Of a stretch of 64,000 nt of DNA, positions 20,128-33,292 are shown in pieces. Source of the DNA: Thalassomonas sp. M1454 (GTDB taxonomy: Bacteria > Pseudomonadota > Gammaproteobacteria > Enterobacterales > Alteromonadaceae); contig NZ_VKDD01000002.1 of the NCBI RefSeq assembly GCF_007097525.1, forward strand, positions 682,001 to 746,000. The letters run 5' to 3'. The position numbers were made by a program, and so were the translations under genes. Numbering within the stretch: position 1 is the first letter of the stretch; the number at the start of each line of letters is the position of its first letter. The notes beneath the pieces were generated by a model. The model saw only the letters and a list, made by a program, of their open reading frames with translations, was not told where the DNA came from and searched no databases.

Positions 20128-21243
20128 ATGATTATTGGCGTACCTAAAGAAATTAAAAACCATGAATACCGCGTTGGAATGGTGCCTGCGAGTGTTCGTG
20201 AATTAATTAATCACGGCCACAAAGTATTGGTAGAAACTAATGCAGCAAACGGCATTGGCTTTACCGATGAAGATTATATTGCTGCTGGTGCAGAAGTTTT
20301 AGCAAGTGCTAGTGATGTTTTTGCGCAAGCTGAAATGATTGTAAAAGTTAAAGAGCCACAAGCAGTTGAACGTGCAATGCTTCGTGAAGGTCAGATCCTA
20401 TTTACTTATCTACATTTAGCCCCTGATTTAGCTCAAACAGAAGATTTAATTAAATCGAAAGCTATTTGTATTGCCTATGAAACAGTAACTGATAGTAATG
20501 GCGGTTTACCACTATTAGCGCCAATGTCAGAAGTAGCGGGACGCATGTCGATTCAAGCAGGTGCACAGGCTCTTGAAAAATCAAATGCTGGTCGTGGTAT
20601 GTTACTTGGCGGCGTACCTGGTGTTGAACCTGCTAAAGTAGTTATCATTGGCGGTGGTATGGTTGGTAACAATGCCGCTCAAATGGCTATCGGTATGGGC
20701 GCTGAAGTAGTTATTTTAGATCGTAACATTAACGTACTACGTCGTTTAGACGCGCAATTTGGCAATAAAGTTAAAGCCATTTACTCAACAGCAGATGCAC
20801 TTGAAAAACATGTACTTGAAGCTGACCTTGTTATTGGTGGTGTATTAATTCCAGGTGCAGCCGCACCTAAATTAGTTACCGCTGAGCATATTAAAAATAT
20901 GAAGCCTGGTTCTGCAATTGTTGATGTAGCAATTGACCAAGGTGGTTGTATTGCCACTTCACGCGCGACAACACATGCAGAGCCAACATTTATTGTTGAT
21001 GATGTTGTTCACTACTGTGTTGCGAATATGCCAGGTGCTGTGCCACGTACCTCTACATTTGCTCTAAATAACGCAACCTTACCTTTCATTATTAATTTAG
21101 CAAATAAAGGTTATAAACAAGCATTACTTTCTGATCAACATTTCTTAAATGGCTTAAATGTGATCAACGGTAAAGTAACCGTACGTGATGTTGCACAAAA
21201 CCTTGGCTTTGATTACGTTGAACCAAGAGTAGCGTTAGGCTAA
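20128..21243 (+). CDS. ald: Alanine dehydrogenase
   Basis: Converts alanine and NAD to pyruvate, ammonia and NADH, reversibly. 371 residues. Substrate-binding residues known from Bacillus Ald fall in the same positions: Arg15, Lys75 and His96. The NAD fold IIGGGMVGNNAAQMA starts near 173. It is an insertion between lrp and trxB relative to E. coli. Regulation by the divergent lrp is plausible, as an Lrp-type regulator beside ald is common. Confidence 0.95.
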   Translation: MIIGVPKEIKNHEYRVGMVPASVRELINHGHKVLVETNAANGIGFTDEDYIAAGAEVLASASDVFAQAEMIVKVKEPQAVERAMLREGQILFTYLHLAPDLAQTEDLIKSKAICIAYETVTDSNGGLPLLAPMSEVAGRMSIQAGAQALEKSNAGRGMLLGGVPGVEPAKVVIIGGGMVGNNAAQMAIGMGAEVVILDRNINVLRRLDAQFGNKVKAIYSTADALEKHVLEADLVIGGVLIPGAAAPKLVTAEHIKNMKPGSAIVDVAIDQGGCIATSRATTHAEPTFIVDDVVHYCVANMPGAVPRTSTFALNNATLPFIINLANKGYKQALLSDQHFLNGLNVINGKVTVRDVAQNLGFDYVEPRVALG

Positions 21244-21302
21244 AAAGTTAAGCCTAAATAAAGCTTAAAGTACTACTTAGTTTACAAAAACAGAGTTTTT
21301 AT

Positions 21303-21334
21303 AAAACGCAGCTAAAAATAGCTGCGTTTTTTTG
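21303..21334 (+). terminator. Terminator of ald
   Basis: AAAACGCAGCTA, short loop, TAGCTGCGTTTT followed by more T, 60 bases past the ald stop. Confidence 0.85.
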
Positions 21335-21378
21335 TTGTTGTCCTTGTTTTTTTTACATAGAATCCCAATCAATATTAA

Positions 21379-22377
<999 letters not shown>

Positions 22378-22402
22378 ACTAATCGTTAGCTAATACGTTT
22401 AT

Positions 22403-23116
22403 ATGAAACAGATCCTTAATTTGCTCGCAGATGAGGATCTGTCCTTCCCCAACCCACATACTGCTTTAACCGAGCCTAATGGTCTATTAGCTGTTGGCGG
22501 CGACTTAAAAATTCAACGTTTAATCAATGCTTATACACAAGGCATATTCCCTTGGTTTTCAGAAGATGATCCCTATCTGTGGTGGTCTCCTGATCCGCGA
22601 GCAATCATCAACGTTGATGAAATTAAAATAAATCGCACGTTAAAAAAGTTTTTAAAAAAATCTCCTTATACTGTCAGTGTTAATAAAGCATTTTCACAAG
22701 TGATTGCTTTGTGTGCAGATGCTCCGTTTCGAAATGACGACACTTGGATTTTAGATGACATGCTTATTGCCTATAATGAGTTACATCAGGCGGGTTTTGC
22801 CCATTCAATTGAAGTCTGGGAAAATAATCAATTAGTTGGTGGCTTATATGGGGTAGCAATCAATGGCTTATTCAGTGGTGAATCGATGTTTTATCTTAAA
22901 GATAACGCATCTAAAGTTGCCTTAGTTGCCTTGTGTGATTTACTCAAGCAACAAGGGATAAGTTTTATCGATTGCCAATTACAAAACCCATTTTTACAAG
23001 CTATGGGCGCTATAGAGATCCCTCGCTCAGTGTTTTTAAATCGTAAGGAAACTGAGTTAGCAATCCAAATTCCACCACAGTTTTGGCAAGCAAGGATGTT
23101 ATCCAATAATGAATGA
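22403..23116 (+). CDS. aat: Leucyl/phenylalanyl-tRNA-protein transferase
   Basis: Adds Leu or Phe to proteins with N-terminal Arg or Lys, marking them for ClpS-ClpAP. 237 residues with the family stretches LLAVGGDL, YTQGIFPWFSEDDPYLWWSPDPRA and LVGGLYGVAINGLFSGESMF. Its last codons overlap the next gene by eight bases, so the two transferases are translated together. Confidence 0.95.
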   Translation: MKQILNLLADEDLSFPNPHTALTEPNGLLAVGGDLKIQRLINAYTQGIFPWFSEDDPYLWWSPDPRAIINVDEIKINRTLKKFLKKSPYTVSVNKAFSQVIALCADAPFRNDDTWILDDMLIAYNELHQAGFAHSIEVWENNQLVGGLYGVAINGLFSGESMFYLKDNASKVALVALCDLLKQQGISFIDCQLQNPFLQAMGAIEIPRSVFLNRKETELAIQIPPQFWQARMLSNNE

Positions 23117-23819
23117 TGAAAATTTGTATTTTAAATTCGGCCTCACTAAAGCATTCGATTGTAATTATTTGGCCAAGCAGAAAGAGCGTTTAATTGTTAT
23201 CACCAATAGTGAGCTTTTAAATGATGAAAACTATCAACGACTGCTTGCTTCTGGGTTTAGGCGTAGTGGCGATCAAGTATATAAACCGCACTGTGAATTT
23301 TGCAACGCCTGTGAATCCATCAGGATCCCAGTGCAAGAGTTTAAACCTTCAAGAAGCCAAAAAAGAATTATTGCCAACAACAAAGACTTAGCAATTGCAC
23401 TTAGTAATGAGGCAAAACCCGAATACTTTGATTTATACAAGCGTTATATCGACACTGTACATCAAGACGGTAGTATGTATCCTGCAAACAAAGAGCAATA
23501 CCAAGGGTTTATCTTTAGCAGTAAGATTTCGCAGTTGTTTATAGAAGTTTATTTAGAGGACACTTTAGTCTCTGTTGCCGTTTGTGACAGTTTGCCCAAT
23601 GCCCTATCCGCTTTATATACATTTTACGACCCGACACTAGCTAAGCGCTCTTTGGGTAAATTTTCGATTATTAAACAGATAGAAATAAGCCAGCTGTTAA
23701 ATAAAGATACTTTGTATTTGGGTTATCAAATTGATGAATGCGATAAAATGAACTACAAAAAACAATATAAACCACACCAAAGACTAAAAAATGATTTGTG
23801 GGTAACGACAAATAAATAA
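23109..23819 (+). CDS. bpt: Aspartate/glutamate leucyltransferase Bpt
   Basis: Adds Leu to N-terminal Asp or Glu, the second branch of the bacterial N-degron pathway. 236 residues related to eukaryotic arginyltransferase ATE1: the N-terminal cysteine cluster CEFCNACESIRIPV, then a GNAT-type core with YTFYDP and YLGYQIDECDKMNYK near the end. Bpt is absent from E. coli but common in marine gammaproteobacteria, where it forms a pair with aat as here. Confidence 0.92.
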   Translation: MNDENLYFKFGLTKAFDCNYLAKQKERLIVITNSELLNDENYQRLLASGFRRSGDQVYKPHCEFCNACESIRIPVQEFKPSRSQKRIIANNKDLAIALSNEAKPEYFDLYKRYIDTVHQDGSMYPANKEQYQGFIFSSKISQLFIEVYLEDTLVSVAVCDSLPNALSALYTFYDPTLAKRSLGKFSIIKQIEISQLLNKDTLYLGYQIDECDKMNYKKQYKPHQRLKNDLWVTTNK

Positions 23820-23996
23820 CATTTCAAGCGTAATTCTCTTTACAAATAGCTTATATTTCGGCATTATCTCGGCAGAATTTTATAAAATATCAATTTGTTT
23901 ATTACAAGATTGTATTTTTTAATATAACTTTTTAAAGCTATGTTAATAAATTCAATGAGTTAAACAAGTTGTTATCACACTTATTTAGAGGTTTAA

Positions 23997-24221
<225 letters not shown>

Positions 24222-24272
24222 GATAAAGATTAAGATGATCGGGTAACAATACCCTTTTATTTGATAAGAATT

Positions 24273-24300
24273 AAAAAACCTCGCATAGCGAGGTTTTTTT
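24273..24300. terminator. Bidirectional terminator between infA and the MFS gene
   Basis: AAAAAACCTCGC, AT loop, GCGAGGTTTTTTT, between convergent genes. Confidence 0.88.
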
Positions 24301-24319
24301 ATAGCTGCTAAAAAAAATA

Positions 24320-25501
24320 TTAATGCTCTTTCACCAATATTGATTGTTTAAAGTCTTTATTTTGCCAAAGAACAAAAAATGGAATTACCGCAAGCATTAA
24401 AATACTGATCTGTAGAACTTCGCTTATTGGTACTAACTGTATTAAGCCAACAATGGCCGCTGAGCCACTCATTTGCATAAAGCCTAATAAAGCTGACGCT
24501 GTCCCTGCTCTTTTAGCAAAAGGCTCCAATGCTTGACCTGCACATGTCCCCATTAATAATGAAAACCCTATTGAACTGAATATTATTGGCAACATAAAGT
24601 TTATAGCCGTTGCCTGATACTGTAATGCTAGCATTAAAATTCCAGCAAAGATTAATATCAATAAACCACTTGTGATCAAAATGTTGGCTCCAAGACGCTC
24701 TAATAATTTTGGCGCAACTATACAAGCAGTGATATTAAACACCGCATTTAAACTAAACCAAAAGATGAACTCCTCTGTGCTTAGCCCCAACTTAACCATG
24801 AGCCAACTAGGAGAGCTGGTAACGTACGCGATAATAACCGCCATAGATAACATTATTAAAGCAGAGTGATAGATAAACTGAGGTGTGCGCAGAATACTTA
24901 AATAAATTTTAAACGGGATCTTTGTAACTGCAACACTACTATCACCAGCATGGCTTTCTTTTAAAAAGCTAAGAATTAACAAACCTGCCAATACGCCGTA
25001 GATTGCCATAAACTGAAAGTTACTGTGCCAACCAAATTGATGAGTTAACCAACCGCCAAGTATTGGTGCAAGCGCGGGTATACAACATATAACACCATTT
25101 AAATAGCTATACATGGCACCGCTTTCAATCGCATTGTACTTATCACGAACAATAGCAAAAGCTGAAACAACAATAGCACACGTGCCAAAGCCTTGAATAA
25201 AGCGAGAGCTAAGGTGAGAAATAATATCATTAGCATAAACACAAGCCATAGAGGCTAAGATATACAACACTATACCCACAAGTGCTATTGGCTTACGCCC
25301 AAATCTATCTGTTAAAGGGCCGGTAAATAATTGACCTAAGCCCATACTAAACATAAATACCGTAATGCTGAGCTGCATATCGACAAGGGATACACTAAGA
25401 TCTTTAGCCATGATAGGTAAAGCAGGAAGAAATATATCAATCGCTAAAGGGCTAAATACAACCATTAGCATCAACATAGGTAACATTTGTTTTTTTGTCA
25501 T
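24320..25501 (-). CDS. MFS multidrug efflux protein, Bcr/CflA family
   Basis: Twelve-helix proton-driven exporter of the inner membrane. 393 residues. The first helix carries SPLAIDIFLPALP, typical of Bcr/CflA, and the loop after helix 2 carries the MFS motif GPLTDRFGRKPIAL. SRFIQGFGTCA is the helix 4 signature. Drugs or sulfonamides are the known substrates of relatives; the actual substrate is unknown. It is a single gene, divergent from rlmF. Confidence 0.88.
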   Translation of the reverse strand: MTKKQMLPMLMLMVVFSPLAIDIFLPALPIMAKDLSVSLVDMQLSITVFMFSMGLGQLFTGPLTDRFGRKPIALVGIVLYILASMACVYANDIISHLSSRFIQGFGTCAIVVSAFAIVRDKYNAIESGAMYSYLNGVICCIPALAPILGGWLTHQFGWHSNFQFMAIYGVLAGLLILSFLKESHAGDSSVAVTKIPFKIYLSILRTPQFIYHSALIMLSMAVIIAYVTSSPSWLMVKLGLSTEEFIFWFSLNAVFNITACIVAPKLLERLGANILITSGLLILIFAGILMLALQYQATAINFMLPIIFSSIGFSLLMGTCAGQALEPFAKRAGTASALLGFMQMSGSAAIVGLIQLVPISEVLQISILMLAVIPFFVLWQNKDFKQSILVKEH

Positions 25502-25654
25502 GAAAATTCTATTAAAGAGTCGATGAGATAATTATACCTGTTATATCAATTTGAAATAGAATAATTTTGTAAAATAACAATCTACTGGTTAATAACGTAT
25601 AATGCGCTTTGTTAAACAGCTCCCCTTATATTAACTATAGCCTAGGCGATCCCT

Positions 25655-26605
25655 TTGAATAAAAACCACAAGAAGCAACCAATAACTAAACAGTTGCATC
25701 AAAGAAACTTACATAACAAAGGTTATGATTTTGCTAAGCTAATTAAAAGCTTTCCAAAACTTGCAAAGTTCACTAAGGCGAATGCTTATGGCAATACTTC
25801 TATAGATTATTCAAAGCCTGAAGCGGTTAAGACACTCAATGCTGCCTTGTTATATACATACTATGACATTAGTAACTGGTCTCTACCTGAAGGAGCTTTA
25901 TGCCCTCCTATCCCTGGCCGTGTTGACTATATTCATTATATTGCTGATTTAGTGAAGGCAAAGAATAAGACGATCCGATTATTGGATATAGGTACAGGTG
26001 CAAGCGGTATTTACCCAATATTAGCTTGCCAGATTTATAACTGGGACTGTGTTGCTAGTGATATTAACTTAGATTCAATTGAAAACGTGCAATCGATAAT
26101 CAGCGCTAATCCAAACATGAAAGGCAGCTTAACATTAAAGCATCAGTTAGACCAAAATAAGATATTTACTGGCATTATTAGCAAAGATGAGATTTTTGAT
26201 GTTAGTGTTTGTAACCCTCCGTTTCATGCCTCATTAAATGATGCAATGAAAGGTAGTATGCGTAAAGTAAATAATTTGGCGCGCAGCCGCGGTGAAAAAG
26301 TTAATATTAGTGATAACGCAAAAACCACACTCAACTTTGGCGGACAAGGGGCTGAGCTATGGTGCAAAGGTGGTGAACAACTGTTTCTTAAGAAAATGAT
26401 CAATGAAAGTAAGTTATTTGCAACGCAATGCCGTTGGTTTACTAGCTTAGTATCTAAAATTGAAAATATAAAACCGGCAAAAAAACAGTTACTAAAACTT
26501 GGCGCGATAGATGTTAAAGAAATTGAGATGCAACAAGGGAATAAAACCACTCGCATACTGGCTTGGACATTTATAAGTAATCAATTATACCAATCACATA
26601 ATTAA
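25655..26605 (+). CDS. rlmF: 23S rRNA (adenine-1618-N6) methyltransferase RlmF
   Basis: Methylates A1618 of 23S rRNA. 316 residues. SAM motif LLDIGTGASGIYPIL near 109-123, catalytic NPPF near 187. The opening KQLHQRNLHNKGYDF and the stretch SIDYSKPEAVKTLNAALL are typical of the family. The start is TTG with only a weak ribosome site. Convergent with clpA. Confidence 0.92.
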   Translation: MNKNHKKQPITKQLHQRNLHNKGYDFAKLIKSFPKLAKFTKANAYGNTSIDYSKPEAVKTLNAALLYTYYDISNWSLPEGALCPPIPGRVDYIHYIADLVKAKNKTIRLLDIGTGASGIYPILACQIYNWDCVASDINLDSIENVQSIISANPNMKGSLTLKHQLDQNKIFTGIISKDEIFDVSVCNPPFHASLNDAMKGSMRKVNNLARSRGEKVNISDNAKTTLNFGGQGAELWCKGGEQLFLKKMINESKLFATQCRWFTSLVSKIENIKPAKKQLLKLGAIDVKEIEMQQGNKTTRILAWTFISNQLYQSHN

Positions 26606-26617
26606 TGGAAATGGTAT

Positions 26618-26654
26618 AAAAAAGGCTTCAAAGCATGAGCTAGAAGCCTTTAAA
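26618..26654. terminator. Bidirectional terminator between rlmF and clpA
   Basis: AAAAGGCTTC and GAAGCCTTTAAAA arms around a 13-base loop, between the two convergent stops. Confidence 0.75.
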
Positions 26655-26671
26655 AGAGATAACTTTAGATA

Positions 26672-28936
26672 TTATTGAGACACTAGCTCAGCTTTCTTTT
26701 CGTAAGATAATACCAAACAATCTTTTTTGTTATTAGCATCAACTTTAGCAACACCACCTTGCATTAGCTCACCAAATAATAGCTCATTAGCTAATGGTTT
26801 TTTCAGTTGCTCTTGAATTAGCCTTGCCATTGGACGAGCGCCCATAGCTTTATCATAACCATGTTTAGCTAACCATTTTCTTGCTTTAGTAGAAACCTCA
26901 AGCGAAACACCTTTAGTGTCAAGTTGTGCTTGAAGTTCAACAATAAACTTATCCACGACTTGCTCAATAATTTGACTACCTAAACTATTAAACCAAACAA
27001 TTGAATCTAAGCGATTTCTAAATTCAGGTGAGAATGTACGATTAATTTCACTCATTGCATCATGGCTATGGTCTTGTTGTTGGAAACCAATTGATTTGCG
27101 CGTAGTCTCGTGCACACCGGCGTTAGTGGTAAGTACTAAGATAACGTTCCTAAAATCAGCCTTTCTGCCGTTATTATCAGTAAGTGTGCCGTGATCCATT
27201 ACTTGTAATAAAATATTGAATATATCGCTATGCGCTTTTTCAATCTCATCAAGCAATACTACTGAGTGCGGATGTTTAATTACAGCATCGGTAAGTAATC
27301 CACCTTGTTCATATCCAACATAACCAGGAGGTGCACCAATTAAACGGCTTACCGCATGTTTTTCCATGTATTCGGACATATCAAATCGCTGTAACTCAAC
27401 ACCTAACTGCTTGGCTAGTTGTTGCGTTACCTCGGTTTTACCAACACCTGTAGGACCTGAGAATAAGAATGAACCAATTGGTTTTTCTTCATGGCCAAGG
27501 CCAGCTCGACTAAGTCTGATTGTAGCGGTTAAGCTGTCAATCGCTTGGTCTTGTCCAAAGACAACCATTTTAAGGTTACGATCGATATTCATTAGGCTGT
27601 CTTTTTCAGTAGACGATACTGATTTTTCAGGAATACGTGCGATATTAGCCACAACGGTTTCAATTTCACCAATATTAATCACTTTCTTGCGCTTAGATGG
27701 TGCTACTAATTGCTGCTTAGCTCCGGCTTCATCGATAACATCAATGGCTTTGTCGGGTAAAAATCTATCATTAATGTATTTAGCTGACAGCTCTGCGGCT
27801 GCATGCAAAGCTTTATTTGTGTATTTAACATTGTGATGAGTTTCGTAACGCTCTTTAAGGCCATGTAAGATCTTAGTCGTTTCATCAATACTAGGCTCTT
27901 GTACATCAATCTTTTGGAAACGGCGAGCAAGAGCACGGTCTTTTTCAAAAATAGTTTTAAACTCTTGAAACGTGGTTGACCCCATACAGCGCAGCTTACC
28001 TGATGAAAGCAGAGGTTTTATTAGGTTTGACGCATCCATCATGCCACCAGATGCAGCACCTGCGCCAATAATAGTATGGATCTCATCAATAAATAAGATA
28101 GCGTGTTGATCTTTTTCTAACTCTTTTAATAGACTCTTGAATCGTTTTTCAAAATCGCCTCGATACTTTGTGCCAGCAAGTAAAGCGCCAAGATCTAATG
28201 AGTAAATAGTCGCATCAGCTAAAACTTCAGGTGCTTTCTTCTCAACGATTAGTTTCGCTAGCCCTTCTGCAAGTGCGGTTTTACCAACACCAGCTTCACC
28301 AACAAATAAAGGGTTATTTTTACGACGACGACTCAGTACTTGTATAGCACGGTTAAGTTCAAGTGTTCGACCTATCATAGGGTCAATTTCACCTTTTTGC
28401 GCTAAAGCATTTAAGTTATCAGCGTAAGTATCAAGGCTAGTTTGGGCTTCAGCTACTTCGGGCGCTTCTTCCAAACTAGGTGCGTCATCACTACCCGCTG
28501 GAGATTTTGAGATCCCGTGCGAAATAAAGTTAACAATATCTAAGCGAGTAATATCTGATTTTTTAAGAAGATAAGCGGCTTGTGATTCTTGTTCACTGAA
28601 AATAGCAACTAACACATTGGCGCCATTAACCTCTGTTTTGCCAGAAGATTGCACATGAAATACAGCGCGTTGTAAAACTCGTTGGAAACCTAAGGTTGGC
28701 TGAGTTTCTTTATCAGCATCTTCAGATGGGATCATCGGCGTGGTCTCACCAATAAAGTTTAATAATTCAATTTTTAGTTTAGATAAGTCACCGCCACATG
28801 CATTTATAGCATCAAGCGCTTCTGGGTTTTCAAGCAGTGCGAGTAATAAGTGCTCAACCGTCATAAATTCATGGCGAGAGTCTTTAGCTTGACGGAAAGC
28901 TAAATTTAAGGAAATTTCTAAATCTTTATTTAACAT
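26672..28936 (-). CDS. clpA: ATP-dependent Clp protease ATPase subunit ClpA
   Basis: Hexameric unfoldase that feeds substrates to ClpP, with ClpS as adaptor for N-degrons. From the ATG at about 28936 (a GTG two codons earlier is less likely), 754 residues: Clp N domain (1-145), first AAA+ module with GEAGVGKTALAEGL, second with GPTGVGKTEVTQQLAKQ and the arginine-rich GARPMARLIQE near the end. The start MLNKDLEISLNLAF agrees with E. coli. It follows clpS after 59 bases. Confidence 0.95.
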   Translation of the reverse strand: MLNKDLEISLNLAFRQAKDSRHEFMTVEHLLLALLENPEALDAINACGGDLSKLKIELLNFIGETTPMIPSEDADKETQPTLGFQRVLQRAVFHVQSSGKTEVNGANVLVAIFSEQESQAAYLLKKSDITRLDIVNFISHGISKSPAGSDDAPSLEEAPEVAEAQTSLDTYADNLNALAQKGEIDPMIGRTLELNRAIQVLSRRRKNNPLFVGEAGVGKTALAEGLAKLIVEKKAPEVLADATIYSLDLGALLAGTKYRGDFEKRFKSLLKELEKDQHAILFIDEIHTIIGAGAASGGMMDASNLIKPLLSSGKLRCMGSTTFQEFKTIFEKDRALARRFQKIDVQEPSIDETTKILHGLKERYETHHNVKYTNKALHAAAELSAKYINDRFLPDKAIDVIDEAGAKQQLVAPSKRKKVINIGEIETVVANIARIPEKSVSSTEKDSLMNIDRNLKMVVFGQDQAIDSLTATIRLSRAGLGHEEKPIGSFLFSGPTGVGKTEVTQQLAKQLGVELQRFDMSEYMEKHAVSRLIGAPPGYVGYEQGGLLTDAVIKHPHSVVLLDEIEKAHSDIFNILLQVMDHGTLTDNNGRKADFRNVILVLTTNAGVHETTRKSIGFQQQDHSHDAMSEINRTFSPEFRNRLDSIVWFNSLGSQIIEQVVDKFIVELQAQLDTKGVSLEVSTKARKWLAKHGYDKAMGARPMARLIQEQLKKPLANELLFGELMQGGVAKVDANNKKDCLVLSYEKKAELVSQ

Positions 28937-28995
28937 AAACACTCCTGGAGATTAAAACTGCTTTGATTAAAAAATTAACCATTACCTCGAACTTT

Positions 28996-29316
28996 TTATA
29001 CTTGTTCCATAGTACACATTAAAGGATGTTGATTCTCTTGAGCAAAACGAATTACCTGATCAACTTTTGTTTCAGCGACATCAGCGGTATAAACTCCGCA
29101 ACTCGCCTTTCCTTTATAATGTATTGTTAGCATAGTTTCTGTTGCATTATCACTATCCATATGAAAAATATTGCATAAAACTTCAATTACAAAGTCCATT
29201 GGCGTGTAATCGTCGTTTAAAAGTACAACTTTATACATTGAAGGCCGTTTTATTTTGGCCCTAGCATCCTGCTCAACTTGATTTTCACTATCAATCACGT
29301 CTTTTATATTACCCAT
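28996..29316 (-). CDS. clpS: ClpS adaptor protein
   Basis: Recognises N-terminal Leu, Phe, Trp and Tyr and delivers such proteins to ClpAP. 106 residues: flexible N-terminal tail, then the core MYKVVLLNDDYTPMDFVIEVL with the N-degron pocket residues and the HYKGKASCGVYTADVAETKV stretch. Upstream partner of clpA on the minus strand and divergent from cspD, as in E. coli. Confidence 0.95.
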   Translation of the reverse strand: MGNIKDVIDSENQVEQDARAKIKRPSMYKVVLLNDDYTPMDFVIEVLCNIFHMDSDNATETMLTIHYKGKASCGVYTADVAETKVDQVIRFAQENQHPLMCTMEQV

Positions 29317-29561
29317 ACTTAAAATATAGCCTCATTTTTGCTTGGAGAGAAAACTTTTTTGTAATTTTTTTGTAAAAAAAACCAACGATTTAACTTGACT
29401 ATTCAGAGAAATTATCTAAATTTTAAAAGTGATTAAAATTTAATCACAGATGTGACTCTATTTTATCAAAATTAGCGTCACATAAGAATAAAGAAGTTAA
29501 TTCTTTAGTAAAAGTAACAATAATAAGTATAAATACCGATTCAAAAGAAGGATTTAGAAGT

Positions 29562-29774
29562 ATGGCAAACGGTACAGTAAAATGGTTTAACAATGCGAAG
29601 GGCTTCGGTTTTATCCGTCCAGAAGACGGTGGTGATGATATTTTCGCTCACTACTCAACAATTCAGATGGAAGGTTATCGCACATTAAAAGCCGGTCAAG
29701 CGGTTGATTATGAATTAAACGACGGACCTAAAGGTCAAAATGCTGCAAGTATAAAACCTACAGATATTGAATAA
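29562..29774 (+). CDS. cspD: Cold-shock domain protein, CspD type
   Basis: 70-residue single OB-fold nucleic acid binder. RNP1-like KGFGFIRPE and RNP2-like DIFAHYSTI are present. The sequence IQMEGYRTLKAGQAVDYEL is closer to CspD, an inhibitor of replication in E. coli, than to CspA, and the position next to clpS agrees. Preceded by an untranslated leader and AGAAGGA. Confidence 0.9.
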   Translation: MANGTVKWFNNAKGFGFIRPEDGGDDIFAHYSTIQMEGYRTLKAGQAVDYELNDGPKGQNAASIKPTDIE

Positions 29775-29791
29775 TACTCGGTATTATTTGG

Positions 29792-29823
29792 GTGTAACAA
29801 AATAACTGTTTATTTTGTTACAC
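29792..29823. repeat. 13-base-pair perfect hairpin downstream of cspD
   Basis: GTGTAACAAAATA and TATTTTGTTACAC enclose six bases. The hairpin begins 18 bases past the cspD stop and has no T tract behind it on either strand, so it may protect the mRNA 3' end or assist termination rather than act as a standard terminator. Confidence 0.6.
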
Positions 29824-29998
29824 TGATCTGCCCTTCACTCTCTACAAAATTTTTCAAAGCTTAACTCTCTTAATATTTCTAAACCAGTTCTCTTATATAA
29901 GTGTTCTATTTTTGCATGTTAACCATTAAAAATAATCCCTTGGTTATAGGGATTTGTATAAAGCCAAACACAATTAACAAATCAATTATTTTGCCAAT

Positions 29999-30031
29999 AA
30001 AAAAGCCACATGCATAAGCATGTGGCTTTTA
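29999..30031 (-). terminator. Terminator of icd
   Basis: AAAAGCCACATGC, ATAA loop, GCATGTGGCTTTT, 25 bases past the icd stop on the minus strand. The symmetrical ends would also stop transcripts from cspD. Confidence 0.88.
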
Positions 30032-30055
30032 CATAAATGTTTTAACTAATTAAAA

Positions 30056-32311
<2,256 letters not shown>

Positions 32312-32567
32312 TCATTAACTTACTTAATGAATGAGATTATTTTCTAACTACAGCAATGTGCAATAGTTAACTTTATTAGGTAGTTATAAACTTTTAATGT
32401 TTATTTTATTTAGAACAAATAGTCTAATCGGGCGGTAGTATATCAGCAGTTAATTGATTAAAATAGAGCGTAACAGCACTCTTTATACTAACTTTATTTA
32501 TACTCATTATATATTTGATGAATATATAGTGTTTTCTAAGTGAATATTTAAAATATTGGAAATCATA

Positions 32568-33215
32568 TTGCGATCTCGTCAAGCATTACCTGCTAAGCAA
32601 AAATTAAACAAAACTCGGTCATCTAGCAGCTATAGACGGCAAAAACCGGTAAAACAGAAAGTTAAACACGATACCGGACCAACTAAAATTGTACTGTTTA
32701 ACAAACCGTTTGATGTATTAACGCAATTTACCGATGACCAAAACCGTAAAACATTAAAAGACTATATAGATATTGAAAATGTCTACGCCGCGGGGCGATT
32801 AGATAAAGATTCTGAAGGCCTACTTTTACTTACCAACGATGGTAAATTAATTCATCAACTAGCAAATCCAGCCAATGGCAAACAAAAAGTCTATTGGGTG
32901 CAAGTAGAAGGCGAACCTTCTCCAGAATCAATTAAGCAATTAACTAATGGTGTAGAATTAAAAGATGGTTTAACAAAGCCAGCCAAGGTCAAGATAATAA
33001 ACGAGCCTGATATTTGGCAAAGAACGCCTCCAATTAGAGAGCGTAAAAATATCCCTACCACTTGGCTTGAGATCACTATAAGCGAAGGTAAAAACAGGCA
33101 AATACGAAGAATGACAGCCCATATTGGTCATCCAACATTACGTTTAATTCGTTATGCTATTGGAAAATACAATTTAGGCGACTTAATGTCAGGCTCGTAC
33201 AAACTATTAGAATAA
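32568..33215 (+). CDS. rluE: 23S rRNA pseudouridine-2457 synthase RluE
   Basis: Isomerises U2457 of 23S rRNA. The TTG at 32568 lies six bases after GGAA and gives 215 residues; an in-frame TTG at 32556 has no ribosome site. RsuA-type catalytic motif AAGRLDKDSEGLLLLTN, with the aspartate of RLD as nucleophile; there is no S4 domain but a basic N-terminal tail, as in E. coli RluE. First of the rightward series rluE, nudJ, mnmA, hflD, purB. Confidence 0.93.
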   Translation: MRSRQALPAKQKLNKTRSSSSYRRQKPVKQKVKHDTGPTKIVLFNKPFDVLTQFTDDQNRKTLKDYIDIENVYAAGRLDKDSEGLLLLTNDGKLIHQLANPANGKQKVYWVQVEGEPSPESIKQLTNGVELKDGLTKPAKVKIINEPDIWQRTPPIRERKNIPTTWLEITISEGKNRQIRRMTAHIGHPTLRLIRYAIGKYNLGDLMSGSYKLLE

Positions 33216-33292
33216 AAGCTTGTAAAACAATTAGATATACAGAGCAAAATATAGTTACGCGTAACCAAAAAACAATAGAAAAGAGAGTTCCT

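Noticed and set aside
27366-27836. 156-codon plus-strand frame inside clpA
   Set aside because: Antisense shadow of a strongly conserved ClpA region; no ribosome site.
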